Assembly: GCA_900544345.1 (NCBI GenBank)
Contig: UQUR01000005.1
Coordinates: 1 to 64,000, forward strand
Source of the DNA: an uncultured Sutterella sp.
GTDB taxonomy: Bacteria; Pseudomonadota; Gammaproteobacteria; Burkholderiales; Burkholderiaceae_F
Reading direction: 5' to 3'
Length of the DNA stretch: 64,000 nucleotides
The stretch's first letter is position 1, and the number at the start of each line of letters is the position of its first letter. Shown here in pieces: positions 27,323-35,883 of this stretch. The notes under the pieces are model-generated. The model was not told the origin of the DNA, searched no databases, and was given only the letters and a program-made list of their open reading frames with translations. Made by a program: the position numbers and the translations under genes.

Positions 27323-28687
27323 ATGACGGAATCAACTAACTGGACCTATTTGACAGAGCTATTTCAAAACGCCGCCGAGACGGTTGTTTTCGAGGTTTCT
27401 CAAAACGCTTTTTGGTATCAGGTTCTTGCTATTGTGAGCGCAGTCATTTTGTCGCTCATTGTCTCCAAAGTACTGGGAAAGAAGTTACAGACGTGGGAAG
27501 AGTATTTTTCGAAAGAAAAGCTTTCACACAAGCTTGGAAAATTTTCTCTGCAGTTAATGAGACGGCTTTTCTTTTCTGTTTTTGCAGCGTTATTCCTATC
27601 GTTAGGCGCCTCGGTTATAGCTGATCAGAATTTATTATCTGAAAAGAGCTTTAACCTTATTGATTTGGGCTACCAAATTTTCTATGCATGGGCCCTTCTA
27701 GTTCTGCTTGTCCAGATTTTCATTGTTTTTGTCGGTTCCAAGAACGTACTGCAGCAAATTAAAAAGCCGCTCTACATCGTTTTCTGGATTTTGGCTATTT
27801 TGGAAATCGTCGGCATTTTGCCGAAGTTTATCCTAGCCATGCGGGCGATCAACTTACCGATCGGTACAGATTCTTTAACGCTATGGGCGCTCATTGTCGG
27901 AATCATTACGGTTGTTATATCGCTTTTAGTTGCGCACTGGCTCTCAAACCTCTGTGACAGTGCCCTTCATGCGGCAAAAGACATCGACAATAACCTTAAA
28001 ATTGTTCTTTCCCGCCTGATACACATTTCTTTTATGGCGATAGCCGTTTTGATTTCGCTATCGGCCATGGGACTTGATCTCACGGTTTTGAGTGTCTTTG
28101 GCGGCGCAATCGGTGTCGGTCTGGGCTTCGGATTACAAAAGATTGCTTCCAACTACATCTCGGGTTTTATCATCTTATTTGACCATTCTGTCAAAATCGG
28201 CGATACGGTGGAGGTAGCGGGCTTTAACGGAAAAATCACGCAGATTAAAACCCGTTATTCAGTCATTCGCAATTTTTCCGGCGAAGAAATGATTATTCCA
28301 AACGAAACCTTCGTCACTCAAAACGTCAAAAATTTCACTTTCACAGATCGGGCTTCTGTTGCCACGGTTGAAACCAGTATCGGTTATGAGTGTGATGTCA
28401 ATCGCGCATTGGCTATTCTTGTTGATATCGCAAAAAGACAGGCAAGAATCCTATCGAGTCCGGCTCCCTGGGCTGTTGTTTCGGGATTTGGTAATGACGG
28501 GATCAATCTGAAACTGAGCTTTTGGGTAAAAGATCCGGAAAACGGTACTTCGGTTTTGCGCTCAACCATTATGAAAGAGGTGTTGGAGCGCTTTAATGCC
28601 GAAAATATCTCTATTCCGTACACCATCCGCGATGTTACTTTGAAAGGTGAATTAAAAATTAAGGCGGCTAACGATTCAGCCTCCTGA
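27323..28687 (+). CDS. MscS-family mechanosensitive channel
   Basis: Inner-membrane channel of 454 residues with about five hydrophobic segments, then the glycine/alanine-rich pore helix (SVFGGAIGVGLGFGLQKIASNYISG) and the cytoplasmic beta domain starting HSVKIGDTVEV. It is larger than E. coli MscS (286) because of extra N-terminal membrane helices. It should open under hypo-osmotic stress. ATG 27323 is chosen because AAAGG lies seven bases before it; an in-frame ATG at 27302 is nearly at the predicted transcription start. It ends at a strong terminator shared with the porin. Confidence 0.88.
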   Translation: MTESTNWTYLTELFQNAAETVVFEVSQNAFWYQVLAIVSAVILSLIVSKVLGKKLQTWEEYFSKEKLSHKLGKFSLQLMRRLFFSVFAALFLSLGASVIADQNLLSEKSFNLIDLGYQIFYAWALLVLLVQIFIVFVGSKNVLQQIKKPLYIVFWILAILEIVGILPKFILAMRAINLPIGTDSLTLWALIVGIITVVISLLVAHWLSNLCDSALHAAKDIDNNLKIVLSRLIHISFMAIAVLISLSAMGLDLTVLSVFGGAIGVGLGFGLQKIASNYISGFIILFDHSVKIGDTVEVAGFNGKITQIKTRYSVIRNFSGEEMIIPNETFVTQNVKNFTFTDRASVATVETSIGYECDVNRALAILVDIAKRQARILSSPAPWAVVSGFGNDGINLKLSFWVKDPENGTSVLRSTIMKEVLERFNAENISIPYTIRDVTLKGELKIKAANDSAS

Positions 28688-28690
28688 AGC

Positions 28691-28730
28691 AAAACCGCAC
28701 TGCATAGACTCACTCAGCAGTGCGGTTTTT
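28691..28730. terminator. Bidirectional terminator between the MscS-like and porin genes
   Basis: A 13-bp stem (AAAACCGCACTGC with GCAGTGCGGTTTT) around a 13-base loop, flanked by A and T runs. It can serve both convergent genes. Confidence 0.9.
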
Positions 28731-28749
28731 CTATCCGAAAAGGACTTTT

Positions 28750-29925
28750 TTAGAAGTTGTGCACAATACCGATGCCGGCCTGAACACTGTCTTGCTCAAA
28801 GTGACCTTTTTCGCCATCGATGTCCTTGCTGTCGAACTCTTGGCGATCATAGCCGATACCTGCGTAAAGGCTCGTACGCTTGCTGAGTTCATAATTATGG
28901 AACAGAGCAATACCGTAGCGCTTGGTGTCTAATTTGACAGAAGAGTCGCCCTCGAGACTGTAGCCGTAGGCATCACCGTCGCCATCAGCGTAGTAGGCAG
29001 ACACCTGCAGTTCGCCGCCCCAAAGCGCAAAGGCAGAACCGACAGCCACTGCATAACCGTCCAAGTCACCGACGTAGTCCACGCCTTCGTCCAATTCAAA
29101 AGCAGGCACGCCGCCGATCATTTGTTCGTGCTGACCGTATTGAACACCGATAAAGGGCTTCATGAAGCCCAAGTCATAGTTGGCACCAAAGCTGAAAGCC
29201 ATGGCATCATCGATTTCGCTGTCGTAGCCGCTTACAACCTGACGGTTCTTCATGACGGTATCAACCACTGCGACTAAAGAGAGATTGCCGGCAGTATAAG
29301 TAGCACCCAAAGCGGCATAACGTTCTTTATCGCGAGAGGGCACCATGTCGTCACCGGAAGTACCGAAAGAGTACTGGGCAAAAGCCGTGAAACCGCCAAA
29401 TTCCGGCGTTTGATAGCTCACCATGTTGTCATAGATGCCGCGATCCATCCAGTAGCCTGCGCCGATATAGTCAGCGTAGCCGCCGTCCATCACATCGCCG
29501 TTGGCCATGAAGATATCATAGGTACCTTCGCCGGCGGTCAGTGCACCCATGCGGCCCATGCTGAGAGTACCGAACGTGGAAGACACAGAAAGTTGAGCTT
29601 CCTTATCAAAGAAAATACCCTGTTCACTCCAGCTGCCGTCGTCAGAATTGAAGCTATTTTCCAAAACGAAACTCACAGTGAGATTTTCATTGATTTCTTC
29701 AGAGCCTCTTAAACCGAAGACGCTCGCCGTGTTGGTGCCGCTTGCCAAGCCCCAGCTGTGGTTGCTTTCATGAGACTTTTCTCCCAGGTAGTGCTCATCG
29801 ATTGACTCGTGGGTGTAGAGCAAACCCGTATCAACGGTACCGTAGACTTCAACAGAAGCGGCCTGTGAAGAACCAGCTGCGAGCAAAAGTGCTGCAGCCA
29901 AAGAAGAGAATTTGAAGGATTTCAT
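28750..29925 (-). CDS. Gram-negative porin
   Basis: An outer-membrane general porin of the betaproteobacterial type, 391 residues. A Sec signal peptide ends near residue 22 (SSQA-ASVEVYG). The mature start ASVEVYGTVDTGLLY and the terminal QAGIGIVHNF, with Phe as last residue, are typical for 16-stranded porins and BamA recognition. The middle contains the family segment SVFGLRGSEEINENLTVSFVLEN and the L3-loop region around RMGALTAGEGTYD. Ion or solute preference cannot be inferred. Confidence 0.93.
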   Translation of the reverse strand: MKSFKFSSLAAALLLAAGSSQAASVEVYGTVDTGLLYTHESIDEHYLGEKSHESNHSWGLASGTNTASVFGLRGSEEINENLTVSFVLENSFNSDDGSWSEQGIFFDKEAQLSVSSTFGTLSMGRMGALTAGEGTYDIFMANGDVMDGGYADYIGAGYWMDRGIYDNMVSYQTPEFGGFTAFAQYSFGTSGDDMVPSRDKERYAALGATYTAGNLSLVAVVDTVMKNRQVVSGYDSEIDDAMAFSFGANYDLGFMKPFIGVQYGQHEQMIGGVPAFELDEGVDYVGDLDGYAVAVGSAFALWGGELQVSAYYADGDGDAYGYSLEGDSSVKLDTKRYGIALFHNYELSKRTSLYAGIGYDRQEFDSKDIDGEKGHFEQDSVQAGIGIVHNF

Positions 29926-30219
29926 TTTGATTCCTTAATGAGATTAATTCTTGTTTGCGAAATTTAAACCTATTATTCTCAATTTTCAATAGAGCAAATT
30001 CTGAAAACATAAAAATAATCGGTTGATTAATAGGGGAAATAAGCACCTTTACTTATTAATTTATTAAAAATTTTATGTTTTAAATCAAGATATTAATTCT
30101 TATTTATTTTTACTTTCAACACTTGCTTTATTACTTATCATATTGTTTTCATTATTATTTTTCACTTGTACATTTAGACAATAAATTAACTCATCCTTAT
30201 TCTCAGCTTTTTACTTCTC
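29926..30219. other. AT-rich region between the porin and feo genes
   Basis: Nearly 300 bases of AT-rich DNA between two divergent transcripts. It should hold the porin promoter and leader on the - strand. I see no reading frame, strong hairpin or repeat worth naming; the feo promoter starts at 30220. Confidence 0.5.
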
Positions 30220-30248
30220 TTGATATTGATAACAATTCCTATTACGAT
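30220..30248 (+). promoter_or_regulatory. feo promoter overlapped by a candidate Fur box
   Basis: TTGATA (30220-30225) and TACGAT (30243-30248) are spaced by 17 bp. The stretch 30222-30240 (GATATTGATAACAATTCCT) matches 13 of 19 positions of the Fur consensus GATAATGATAATCATTATC, with two good GATAAT-type hexamers. Its position over the -35 box and spacer fits iron-dependent repression of feoAB. Confidence 0.6.
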
Positions 30249-30290
30249 TTCGCTTAATTCCAGCGTTCATCCTGATCGTTGGTCCTTGTT

Positions 30291-30530
30291 ATGAAGAAAA
30301 CTATGTCACAAATTCGTCCTCTTACTGAATCTGAATTAATGGCAGAAGTCACTGTCGTTCAGATGAAACTTGATGCGTCCGAACAAGAAAAATTATCTCA
30401 ACTGGGCTTGCACCGAGGAGGAACCGTCCGCGTTTTACAACGCGCAATGAACGAACCCCTGCTTTTGGCAATCGGTGATGCCCGCATCGGCGTGAATTAC
30501 CAAGTAGCACAAAAGATTTTTGTTTTTTAA
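30291..30530 (+). CDS. FeoA-domain protein (first copy)
   Basis: A 79-residue SH3-like FeoA-family protein. It shows the family pattern of a conserved leucine segment (KLSQLGLHRGGTVRVLQRA) followed by the IGDARIGVNYQVAQKIFV strand, similar to the regulatory C-terminus of DtxR proteins. FeoA proteins associate with FeoB in ferrous iron uptake. It is the first gene after the Fur-type promoter and lies 17 bases before a second feoA. The ATG at 30291 is used; ATG 30303 is also possible. Confidence 0.85.
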   Translation: MKKTMSQIRPLTESELMAEVTVVQMKLDASEQEKLSQLGLHRGGTVRVLQRAMNEPLLLAIGDARIGVNYQVAQKIFVF

Positions 30531-30547
30531 ACAAAGGAATCTCTCTT

Positions 30548-30781
30548 ATGCAACTCAAAGACATGGCTATCGGGAGCAAAGGTCGTGTGAAGTCTATGAA
30601 TACTTCCACTCCCGAGTACCGCAGACGTCTGCTGATGCTGGGTGTCACCCCCGGCTCGACTCTTGAAGTGATCCGCGTCGCCCCACTGGGCGATCCTATT
30701 GAACTGCGCATTCGCGGCTGTCTCATCACTGTTCGCAAGGATGAAGCCGAAATCCTTGATATCGAACCCATCGGTCAATAG
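30548..30781 (+). CDS. feoA: Ferrous iron transport protein FeoA (second copy)
   Basis: A 77-residue FeoA, closer to the classical sequence than the first copy: MQLKDMAIGSKGRVKSM at the start, then YRRRLLMLGVTPGSTLEVIRVAPLGDPIELRIRG. It is preceded by AAAGGA and lies 11 bases before feoB, so both are translated from the same message. FeoA binds FeoB in the cytoplasm and is needed for full iron uptake in enterobacteria. Confidence 0.92.
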   Translation: MQLKDMAIGSKGRVKSMNTSTPEYRRRLLMLGVTPGSTLEVIRVAPLGDPIELRIRGCLITVRKDEAEILDIEPIGQ

Positions 30782-30792
30782 GGAGAATTGCA

Positions 30793-33138
30793 ATGAGTCA
30801 ACATATCATCAGCCTTATCGGCAATCCTAACTGCGGTAAAACAACAGTGTTTAATGCACTGACCGGTTCGCGCCAACGCGTCGGCAACTGGCCGGGTGTG
30901 ACGGTCGATAAAAAGACCGGCAACTTCTCCTACGATGGTCACGATATCGAAGTCGTGGACCTCCCCGGTATTTACTCGGTGACGCCCACCTCTGTTTCCG
31001 GTGAAGATGAAGTTGTTGCCCGCAACTATTTGTTAAGCGGCGAAGCTCAGGTCGTTGTCAACATCATTGATGCTTCCAACCTCGAACGCAACCTCTATCT
31101 CACGAGCCAATTAATCGAGATGGGCGTTCCCGTGCTTGTGGTCGTCAACATGCTTGATATCGCCAAGCAGCATAAGATTAAGCTTGACCTCAAGGCCCTT
31201 GAAAACCAATTGGGCTGCCCGGTAGTCGGTCTTATTGCCAACCGCAATAAGGGCGTTGACGAACTCAAAAAAGCTTTGGTTAGTTTCTTAGACAAACCTG
31301 TCATGACCAAAGTGTCGGTTCACTACAACGAAGTGATCGAAAAGGCTGTCGCAGAGATTTCCGCCAAGTTATCACTCGGCGAAAAGAGCCGCTGGTTTGC
31401 CGTGCAGTTACTTGAACACACCCCCGGCATTGAAAGTCTCTTTGAAGAGGAAAAACTCAAAGATGTCTTAAAGATCGTTGAGGAAACTGACAAGCACTTT
31501 GAAGGCAATACCGATATTGAAATTACCAATGCCCGCTATCAGTTGGTCTCTGACATCGCCGAAAAAGTGATTGTCCGCGAAGGCAGCGTCGGTGCCACAT
31601 TAACCGACCGCATTGACCGCATCATTCTGAATCGCTGGATGGGTCTGCCGATCTTCCTGCTGATTATGTATGTCACGTTCCTCTTTACACAAAATTTCGG
31701 TGCAGTCTTTATTGACTTCTTCGACATTTTAGTGGGCGGAATTTTTGTCGAAGGTTTGGGTCAGTTGCTTGCCTCCTGGGGTACGCCCGAGTGGCTCACC
31801 GTGTTCCTTTCCAACGGTATTGGCGGAGGTCTGCAGACGATTTCAACCTTTATTCCGGTTGTCTTCTTCATGTTCCTCTTCTTGGCTATTTTGGAAGAAT
31901 CCGGCTACATGGCCCGTGCCGCTTTCGTGATGGACCGTCTGATGCGTGCCTTGGGCTTGCCCGGTAAAGCATTCGTGCCGTTACTGGTCGGCTTCGGCTG
32001 CAACGTGCCGGCCATTATGGCTACGCGCACGATGGATCGTGCAAGTGACCGTATCATCACCGTGATGATGACGCCCTTTATGAGCTGCGGCGCACGTCTG
32101 CCGGTTTACGTTTTGTTTGCAACGGCTTTCTGGCCGACAAACGGTCAGAACCTGGTGTTCGGTCTTTACCTCATCGGTATTGCCGCTGCAATCCTGACGG
32201 GCTACCTCTTAAAACGCACAGCTTTGCCGGGTGCTGCGGGCGCTTTCGTGATGGAAATGCCTCCGTATCACATCCCGACATTAAAAGGCGTGATGATTCG
32301 CACGTGGGATCGTGTCCGCACGTTTATGTTCCGCGCAGGTAAAGTGATTGTGGTGATTGTTGCCTGCCTGGCTTTCTTAAACTCCATGGGCACGGACGGC
32401 ACATTCGGTAACGAAGACAGCGAAAAGTCTGTTTTGTCTGAAATCGGCAAGACGATTGTTCCCGTGTTTGAACCGATGGGTATTCAGGAAGAAAACTGGC
32501 CTGCCGCTGTCGGCGTCTTTACGGGTATTTTCGCTAAAGAAGCTGTTGTCGGTACGCTCAATTCTCTGTATGACACCTTAAGCGTTGATCAGGCTCAAGA
32601 GGCTGCTGCCGCTGCTGAAGAACCCGAAGGAGAAAGCTCCTTCTCCTTATCGGATACCTTCTCTGAAGCAGTAGGCACCATCGGTGAAAACTTTGCCGGT
32701 TTGGCCGGTGCTTTCTCCGATCCGTTAGGCATCAGCGTCGGTGACTTGTCCGATGAAGCTGCCGCAGCTGAAGAGCAAGGCGTCTCGCTCGGCACCATTG
32801 ACACGATTAAGACTTTGTTCGGTTCTACTTCTGGCGTTTTTGCTTACCTCTTGATGGTTCTGCTTTATGTGCCCTGTGTGGCAGCTGTCGCAGCTATCTA
32901 CCGCGAAGTAGGCACCAAGTGGACGATCTTTGCCTGTGCGTGGACCTTAGCTCTCGGCTACTCTGCTGCAACGATTTTCTATCGCGTAGCTAACTTTGCT
33001 GCGGCTCCGGTTTACTCCATCGTCTGCATCGTCATTGCTTTGGCTATCCTCTACGGTATGTACTGCTGGATGAAGAGCATGGCTAAGAAAGATGCCGGCA
33101 AGGGTCCGAAGATTATTCCGATTATCCCTGTAGCTTAA
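30793..33138 (+). CDS. feoB: Ferrous iron transporter FeoB
   Basis: Inner-membrane Fe(II) transporter with an N-terminal G domain, 781 residues. The G1 loop GNPNCGKT is at 10-17, G3 is VVDLPGIYS, and G4-like NMLD follows. The membrane part begins near residue 280 and contains both Gate motifs, with Cys residues in GFGCNVPAIMATRT and PFMSCGARLPVY. An acidic, Ala- and Glu-rich insertion (about 600-670) lies before the last membrane helices. No FeoC gene follows; the next features are terminators. Confidence 0.97.
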   Translation: MSQHIISLIGNPNCGKTTVFNALTGSRQRVGNWPGVTVDKKTGNFSYDGHDIEVVDLPGIYSVTPTSVSGEDEVVARNYLLSGEAQVVVNIIDASNLERNLYLTSQLIEMGVPVLVVVNMLDIAKQHKIKLDLKALENQLGCPVVGLIANRNKGVDELKKALVSFLDKPVMTKVSVHYNEVIEKAVAEISAKLSLGEKSRWFAVQLLEHTPGIESLFEEEKLKDVLKIVEETDKHFEGNTDIEITNARYQLVSDIAEKVIVREGSVGATLTDRIDRIILNRWMGLPIFLLIMYVTFLFTQNFGAVFIDFFDILVGGIFVEGLGQLLASWGTPEWLTVFLSNGIGGGLQTISTFIPVVFFMFLFLAILEESGYMARAAFVMDRLMRALGLPGKAFVPLLVGFGCNVPAIMATRTMDRASDRIITVMMTPFMSCGARLPVYVLFATAFWPTNGQNLVFGLYLIGIAAAILTGYLLKRTALPGAAGAFVMEMPPYHIPTLKGVMIRTWDRVRTFMFRAGKVIVVIVACLAFLNSMGTDGTFGNEDSEKSVLSEIGKTIVPVFEPMGIQEENWPAAVGVFTGIFAKEAVVGTLNSLYDTLSVDQAQEAAAAAEEPEGESSFSLSDTFSEAVGTIGENFAGLAGAFSDPLGISVGDLSDEAAAAEEQGVSLGTIDTIKTLFGSTSGVFAYLLMVLLYVPCVAAVAAIYREVGTKWTIFACAWTLALGYSAATIFYRVANFAAAPVYSIVCIVIALAILYGMYCWMKSMAKKDAGKGPKIIPIIPVA

Positions 33139-33162
33139 AGTTTATTTTCTTTCTCTGAACTT

Positions 33163-33225
33163 GGCGAAGATGGGCACCTCTTCGCCACCTTGCCCCGGAA
33201 GATTTAAACCTTTCGGGGATTTTTT
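33163..33225 (+). terminator. Two hairpins ending the feo operon
   Basis: A first stem GGCGAAGA / TCTTCGCC (33163-33186) is followed by a second, CCCCGGAAG / CTTTCGGGG with one G-U pair, and then ATTTTTT (33193-33225). The second is a typical rho-independent terminator. Confidence 0.8.
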
Positions 33226-33347
33226 ATGCGTTAAAAGACAGAAAAAGATAAGAATTCAGTTGAATCACATAAAAAATCACCCATATTTAAAAGGACAATA
33301 TAAGTACCCGTGAATCTGCTCAAATTACTTAATATTTGGAGTTCTTC

Positions 33348-33905
33348 ATGCTGACCCGTAAAGAATTTCTTAAAGCACTGCTCATTTCTGCGCTCGGCGC
33401 AGGTTACTCAATTGCTCACGCACAAGCGGCAGGAAACAAAAGCTTAATTGTGTACTACTCCTGGTCCGGCAATACCCGCGAGATTGCTCAGGCAATCGCC
33501 AAAGAATTAAAAGTGGACATTTATGAAATTCGTCCCGTGACACCTTACCCGAGTAACTACAGCAAAACAGTTGACCTTGCCAAAGAAGAGCTCGAAAAAG
33601 GAGCACGACCGGCTATCGTAAACGATGCTCCGGATCTCTCGCAATATTCCACTATTTTATTGGGCTCACCCAACTGGTGGAGTCACGTGAGTATGCCGGT
33701 CTTCACTTTTATGGATCAGCATGATTTAAGCGGTAAGGTCGTTATGCCTTTTATCACTCACGGTAGCGGCGGTCTGTCTCAATGCGAACGTGACATCCGC
33801 CAAAAGTATCCTAATGCTGATGTCCGCAAAGCCTATGTCTGCTATGGCGACTCTTATTCAGCTGAAGACATTCGACAATGGCTCAAAGACAATAAGCTTC
33901 TTTAA
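33348..33905 (+). CDS. Exported flavodoxin-like protein
   Basis: A flavodoxin-fold protein of 185 residues with an N-terminal export signal. The first 25 residues (TRKEFLK, a hydrophobic stretch, then AHAQA) look like a Sec or weak twin-arginine signal, with RK instead of RR. The FMN phosphate loop YYSWSGNTREIA (about 37-48) and the LGSPNWWSHVSMPVFTF segment place it in the flavodoxin_4 group. Flavodoxins are normally cytoplasmic, so a periplasmic copy suggests an extracytoplasmic electron-transfer or quinone-reductase role. ATG 33348 is set by GGAG six bases before it. Confidence 0.85.
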   Translation: MLTRKEFLKALLISALGAGYSIAHAQAAGNKSLIVYYSWSGNTREIAQAIAKELKVDIYEIRPVTPYPSNYSKTVDLAKEELEKGARPAIVNDAPDLSQYSTILLGSPNWWSHVSMPVFTFMDQHDLSGKVVMPFITHGSGGLSQCERDIRQKYPNADVRKAYVCYGDSYSAEDIRQWLKDNKLL

Positions 33906-34269
33906 CTTTTAGTTGCTCAGAGCCTCTTGATCACATAGAAAAAACGCGGATGAAAGCATTGACCGATACCTTCATCCGCGTGCGACCTAACGAGAGATCG
34001 TTGATCAGTACAAATTTGCGAGTTGAAAATTATTATCTTTTGACTGAGCAATCCTACTCCGCATCAACCCAACCGGCGCAAAAGATTCCATCATTGTTTA
34101 GCAAAAGGCAAAAACTGAGTCTTGTACTTTGTTAAACATAATCCTGACAACATCACTGAGATTTCTTCCGATAGCGTTTTTAGGCATTTTCTCGGCAGAT
34201 TTAATCCAACCTTTTTAAGACAAGAGCGATACGATTAATCTGATTGAATTATCTATTCAGAGGTGCATT
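33906..34269. other. Stretch without a protein gene
   Basis: No convincing coding sequence. A 61-codon open frame (33950-34135) overlaps a strong hairpin and has no ribosome site. The main feature is a terminator facing the - strand at 33939-33980 (see separate entry), which no annotated gene explains. The right end must hold the promoter and AGAGG ribosome site of the next gene. Confidence 0.5.
33939..33980 (-). terminator. Strong - strand terminator without an annotated gene
   Basis: Read on the - strand, CGCGGATGAA and TTCATCCGCG form a perfect 10-bp stem around 16 bases, followed by TTTTTT. On the + strand the hairpin has an A run before it and no T run after it, so it is oriented for leftward transcription, yet no leftward gene lies to its right before 35.3 kb. 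Confidence 0.7.
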
Positions 34270-35274
34270 ATGGAATATACGACTATAGGAAAAACCGGCA
34301 TTACTGTTTCTAAAGTTTGTTTGGGCTGCATGAGCTTTGGCACTCGCGGACTGATGCATGACTGGACGTTAAGCGAAACGGAAAGCGAGAAAATCATCAG
34401 CCACGCGCTTGATTGCGGGATTAATTTTTTCGATACGGCAAACGGCTACTCTGCCGGTACGAGCGAAGAATTTTTAGGCCGTATTCTCAAACGTCATACA
34501 ACACGAGACAAAGTGGTTATTGCTTCCAAAGTTTATTTCAATCCCGGAAGGCTCTCCCGTCAGGCCATTCTTCGGGAAATCGACGGCACGCTTAAGCGTC
34601 TCGAAACCGACTATCTTGACCTCTACATCATTCATCGTTTTGACTACAACACGCCCATTGAAGAGACGATGCAGACTTTGGATGAACTGGTTAAAGCCGG
34701 CAAAGTCCGTGCGCTCGGAGCTTCAGCTATGTACGGCTATCAGTTTTTTAACATGCAGCTTGCCGCCAGAGACCATGGATGGACAGCTTTTTCTACGATG
34801 GAAAATCATTACAACCTGCTCTACCGGGAAGACGAGCGAGAACTCATTCCTATCTGCAAGCAAATGGGCGTTATGCTGATGCCTTACAGTCCTTTGGCAG
34901 GAGGACATCTGACAAGACCCACTTGGGAGGGCTCGAGCCTGAGAGGCCAAACCGACAAAGTGGTCAGAGGCAAGTACGATCGTATGCAAAAAGCCGATAT
35001 TAAGATTATTGATAGAGTTGCAGAGCTGGCAGCTCAAAAAGGCTGCACCATGTCACAAATTGCCTTAGCTTGGCTCTGGGCTAAGGGAGTCGAGTCGCCT
35101 ATTATCGGAGCAACCAAAACCCGATACATTGACGATGCCCTACAGGCTTTAAAAATCACACTGACGACCGATGAAATTGCCTGCCTTGAAGAGTTTTATG
35201 AACCGCATCCGATTGTCGGCGCTATCAACGCCAATCCGCCTGAAGGCGTGATGGTGCTTCACGAGAAAAAATAG
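34270..35274 (+). CDS. Aldo/keto reductase
   Basis: An NADPH-dependent oxidoreductase of 334 residues with the (alpha/beta)8 AKR fold. The catalytic tetrad is complete: D55, Y60 (DTANGY), K87 (ASKVYF) and H122 (IIHRFDYN). The C-terminal coenzyme-binding loop SPIIGATKTRYIDDAL is also present. It most resembles the YajO/YeaE-type group that reduces aldehydes such as methylglyoxal, but the substrate is not known. AGAGG lies seven bases before the ATG. A terminator follows. Confidence 0.93.
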   Translation: MEYTTIGKTGITVSKVCLGCMSFGTRGLMHDWTLSETESEKIISHALDCGINFFDTANGYSAGTSEEFLGRILKRHTTRDKVVIASKVYFNPGRLSRQAILREIDGTLKRLETDYLDLYIIHRFDYNTPIEETMQTLDELVKAGKVRALGASAMYGYQFFNMQLAARDHGWTAFSTMENHYNLLYREDERELIPICKQMGVMLMPYSPLAGGHLTRPTWEGSSLRGQTDKVVRGKYDRMQKADIKIIDRVAELAAQKGCTMSQIALAWLWAKGVESPIIGATKTRYIDDALQALKITLTTDEIACLEEFYEPHPIVGAINANPPEGVMVLHEKK

Positions 35275-35302
35275 AATTCTCAGCCCTGTTACCAAAAACT
35301 GA

Positions 35303-35342
35303 GTCTGCCCGAACGATCCATACTGTTCGGGCAGATATTTTT
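35303..35342. terminator. Terminator between the aldo/keto reductase gene and rnpB
   Basis: An 11-bp stem (TCTGCCCGAAC with GTTCGGGCAGA) around 12 bases, followed by TATTTTTT on the + strand. On the - strand the same hairpin lies just past the rnpB 3' end and is followed by a T run at a short distance, so it may serve both. Confidence 0.85.
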
Positions 35343-35350
35343 GAATAGAA

Positions 35351-35661
35351 AGCAAAGCCCGCCGATAAGCCGGATTATGTTCTGAAAGATTCTTTCAGCC
35401 GACGACCATTCATCTAGAACAAGACTCACGCCTTGTCTCAAGCCATCTACCCGCAACCTCCCCGAGCAGGATCGACAGTTGCCTATTTGATGTTGCTCCC
35501 CGTAGAGATTGCCCGTTTCACCCGACCCTAACGTCGGCTCGTCTCTGTTGCTCTGATCCGTACCTTGCGGCAGACAGCCGTTAGCTGCTACGGTGCTCTG
35601 TGGAGTCCGGACTTTCCTCGTGGACAAACTGTCCCCGCGATCGCCGTGGCGAACTTTGCCG
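35351..35661 (-). ncRNA. rnpB: RNase P RNA (class A)
   Basis: The catalytic RNA of RNase P, which trims the 5' ends of tRNA precursors. On the - strand it contains the universal P4-side sequence GAGGAAAGTCCGGACTCC, the ACAGAG and GGGTGAAACGG core segments, the TAGATGAATGGTCGTC segment and the 3' core AATCCGGCTTATCGGCGGGC. Helix P1 pairs CAAAGUUCGCC (35658-35648) with GGCGGGCUUUG (35363-35353), which sets the ends within a few bases. About 310 nt is shorter than the 377 nt of E. coli, so one or more peripheral helices are reduced. Confidence 0.95.
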
Positions 35662-35667
35662 GGGCTC

Positions 35668-35676
35668 ATTGTATCA
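35668..35676 (-). promoter_or_regulatory. Extended -10 promoter of rnpB
   Basis: TGATACAAT on the - strand is an extended -10 element, with no good -35 box at standard spacing. It places the RNA start near 35661, right at helix P1. Confidence 0.5.
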
Positions 35677-35883
35677 GTATTGACTGGAAACAACCTCTCA
35701 ACAGGTCCAAAATTTTCGGTATTGATTCCGAAAAATAAATGTCAAAAAACTTGACCCAAAAGAAAATTCTTTCATTGAGCAAAGCACTTAAACCGAAGAA
35801 GTTTCAATCCGTTGGAGAAAGCTTTTAAAACATGAAATAATTGTGACTTTTCCAGTAGTTAATGGATTTATAAGGATTTGACA

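Noticed and set aside
33950..34135. 61-codon open frame after the flavodoxin gene
   Set aside because: It starts inside the hairpin of a terminator, has no ribosome site and looks like no protein.
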